A stretch of 21,525 nucleotides of DNA from Monoraphidium neglectum. Its lineage: Eukaryota > Chlorophyta > Chlorophyceae > Sphaeropleales > Selenastraceae. This document shows, piece after piece, positions 19,610-21,525 of the stretch. The notes beneath the pieces are model-generated. The model searched no databases and was not told the DNA's origin. It worked only from the letters and a program-made list of their open reading frames with translations. Position 1 is the stretch's first letter, and each line of letters starts with the position of its first letter. Where the stretch lies: positions 10,436-31,960 of the forward strand of contig NW_014013331.1 of assembly GCF_000611645.1 (NCBI RefSeq). The letters are read 5' to 3'. Both the position numbers and the translations under genes were made by a program.

Positions 19610-21525
19610 ATGGAGCAGCCACGACAAGAAACGATTGTCGGGCAGGTGTGTTGTGTGAGGGCCCTTAGTAAAAAGCTGGTGTTCTATGATGTCGTAACCC
19701 AAAGCAGCCATGCGCCACGCAGCGCTGCCGAGCTGGCGCCCACGGGTACAGGAGACGGGGTGCCGCCGGCACCGCAGCAGCTGCCGTCGCTGCAGGCCGC
19801 CGCAGAGGAGCGCTGGGTGGAGGTGATCGTCAAGGCCAGCCACTTTGATCGGGTGCTGGAAGCAAGGGACAGCATCAGGTAAGGCGCAGCATCGGATAAG
19901 GCCGGTGGGATCTCACAATTGAAACCAGTCAGTGGTGAACTTTGTGCACAGTGTCAGCATTCATGATGCTCCCCGCGACGCGCCCGCCAACTGGACATCA
20001 ACCCCATGACGTCTGACCCCATGCGACCAGGGTCGGCGACGTGGTGTCGTTTGAGGGCAGATACCAGGATGATGAGTCATCCATACTGACGTGCCTCGGC
20101 TTCGAGGTGCTGCAGCGCTGGAGGGAAGTGTCGGGAGGCGCGTCATTCGCGCCTCGCGTGCCGCCGCGCAGGCAGCACGGAAAGCATGCCGCCAGGAATG
20201 GTCATGGTGCAGTCGGGGAGGACCAGCAGGCTAGGCAGCAGCAGCAGCAAAATTCAGAAAAGGCACAGCAGCAGAAGCAGCAGCAGCGGGCAGAGCAGCA
20301 GCAGGAGCAACGAGCCACTCCCAACAGTGGCACCACAACAGCAGCGGAGGCACCTGGGGCAGTGCAGCCGTCGCCAGCCCCTGCAACGGCAGCTGCGGTC
20401 GTAGCTGCCCCGCAGCTGCAGCTCTGCAAGTTCTATGTCAACTCTGGCCAGTGCTTGAAGGGGGACGCCTGCCCGTACGCGCACGTGGCCGCCGCCGCGC
20501 GCGGCGCGGTCCTGCAGTCGTGGGTCAGGCGCAGGTGGGTAGGGGGGCCATGACGGGACACGCACCCTCTGCAGCTTGCTGGACGCAACAGCCCAAACTA
20601 CCGCATGCGGGAGAAGCGTCGTCACGCGTGTTTGAGGCTGCCCTGAAAGTCTTCCTCCGAGCAATGTGCAGGGCCACGCCTGCACACTGCCCGCGCACGC
20701 CGTCGTCCCCGCCTTGCATCCCATGCGTGCCAGGACCGCCGAGCGCCGGGCCAACGCGGAGCGCGAGGGCTGCTGCCACGTCGCCGGCGCCGCCAGCAAG
20801 CGCTACCGCGCGCGCGTGTTCGCGCGGTGGCTGGTCGGCACCTTCGGCCGGGACGCCCTCAACCAGGGTGCCGGCGTGCTCGACATTGCAGGTGCGCTGC
20901 GGGGGCAGGGGGGTGAGCTGCGTTCCGTCCCAAGCTGCTGTCGTGATGTCACGCGTGTGTCACGCAAACTGTCCCGTGATCGAGCCGGCACAGCCATATC
21001 TCAGCCCCGACCTCCTAGCTCAAGTTTCCCAAACGGCCGCCCCAAAATCACGTGAATGTTGCAACCAGGCGGCCGCGGCGCGCTGACGTTTGAGTTAGTG
21101 GTGAACCACGGCATCAAGTGCACCCTGGTGGAGCCGCGCCCCCTAAAGCTCTGCCGGGCGCAGCACAAGGCGCTGAGGTCGCGCGGCCTGGAGGCTGACA
21201 TCATCAGGGAGGCGCCGCCGCCGCCCCACCCCCAGGAGGCGGCGGCGGCGGCGGCGGCGGTGCGAGCTGGTCTGAGGGACGCGGCGGGTTGCGGCGGCGG
21301 CTACGGCGGTAGCGGCGGCGGCGGCGGCAGCGGGGACGTGGAAGGTCCGGTGCTTGAGGGAGGGGTTGGGTATTTGGGGGATGACGAGAAGTGGTGGGAG
21401 GCAGAGGAGGAGCGGCGGCAGCAGGAAGAGGACGAGGAGGATGGGGAAGACGAAGAGGCGGGGCAGGATGGGGGCGGCGGCGGCGACGTGGCGGAGGGGG
21501 CGGCGGCGGCGGCGGAGGCAGGGGG
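19610..21525 (+). CDS. OB-fold-like / CCCH zinc finger / SAM methyltransferase-like protein (3' end outside window)
   Basis: I recognise the domains but not a characterised gene. Visible exons: 19610-19878, 20031-20534, 20734-20891, 21069 to beyond 21525; all junctions keep frame, giving about 462 residues. Residues 5-120 resemble the OB-fold of aminoacyl-tRNA synthetases (VGQV..VRALSKKLVFYDV, then VGDVVSFEGR). A Gln-rich linker follows. Residues 222-241 form a CCCH finger with C-x8-C-x5-C-x3-H spacing (Cys222, Cys231, Cys237, His241), a type that usually binds RNA. From about 270 comes RARVFARWLVGTFG, then VLDIAGGRG (306-314), the glycine-rich SAM motif I of class I methyltransferases, followed by LTFELV and TLVEPRPLKL, where the acidic residue after beta-2 would bind the SAM ribose. 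The open 3' part has Ala, Gly and strongly acidic runs. The substrate is unknown; tRNA or other RNA is an inference from the OB and CCCH parts. Confidence 0.82.

Overview
The window looks like nuclear DNA of a green alga (Chlorophyta). It is GC-rich, and its genes are split by many 97-433 nt GT-AG introns whose donors are mostly GTGAG- or GTGCG-like. Encoded proteins carry Ala/Gly/Ser/Gln low-complexity runs, TGTAA poly(A)-like words follow two of the genes, and one gene encodes a plastid protein (Ycf66) with a presequence. A chlorophycean or trebouxiophycean alga fits; I cannot name the species. No prokaryotic operon, tRNA, rRNA, CRISPR or transposon was recognised.

Five genes lie on the + strand. 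For the four with a visible stop or start, the exon chain was rebuilt by hand so that every junction keeps frame and the joined protein matches its family. (1) 242-4117: the 3' two thirds of a HAK/KUP potassium transporter, 9 visible exons, 5' end outside the window. (2) 5380-7220: nuclear-encoded Ycf66, 4 exons, with a plastid presequence and a long Gln/Gly/Ala tail. (3) 8181-14288: a TKL (Raf-like) protein kinase, 9 exons, 1525 residues, of which about 1090 precede the kinase domain. (4) 16068-18200: a secreted copper lytic polysaccharide monooxygenase (LPMO_10/AA15-like), 5 exons, 291 residues, with an intact histidine brace. (5) 19610 to the right edge: an OB-fold-like domain, a CCCH zinc finger and a class I SAM methyltransferase-like domain in one protein, 4 visible exons, open at the 3' end.

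Gene-free stretches are 1-241 (intron of gene 1), 4118-5379, 7221-8180, 14289-16067 and 18201-19609. They are visibly less GC-biased than the exons and hold leaders, trailers, TATA-like words and simple repeats. The genes are unrelated in function (K+ uptake, thylakoid biology, signalling, extracellular polysaccharide oxidation, probable RNA- or protein-directed methylation), as expected for a eukaryotic chromosome; I see no operon-like system. The features most worth a second look are the OB-CCCH-methyltransferase fusion, the algal LPMO, the surface inserts in the kinase, and repeated use of CCAAG splice acceptors.
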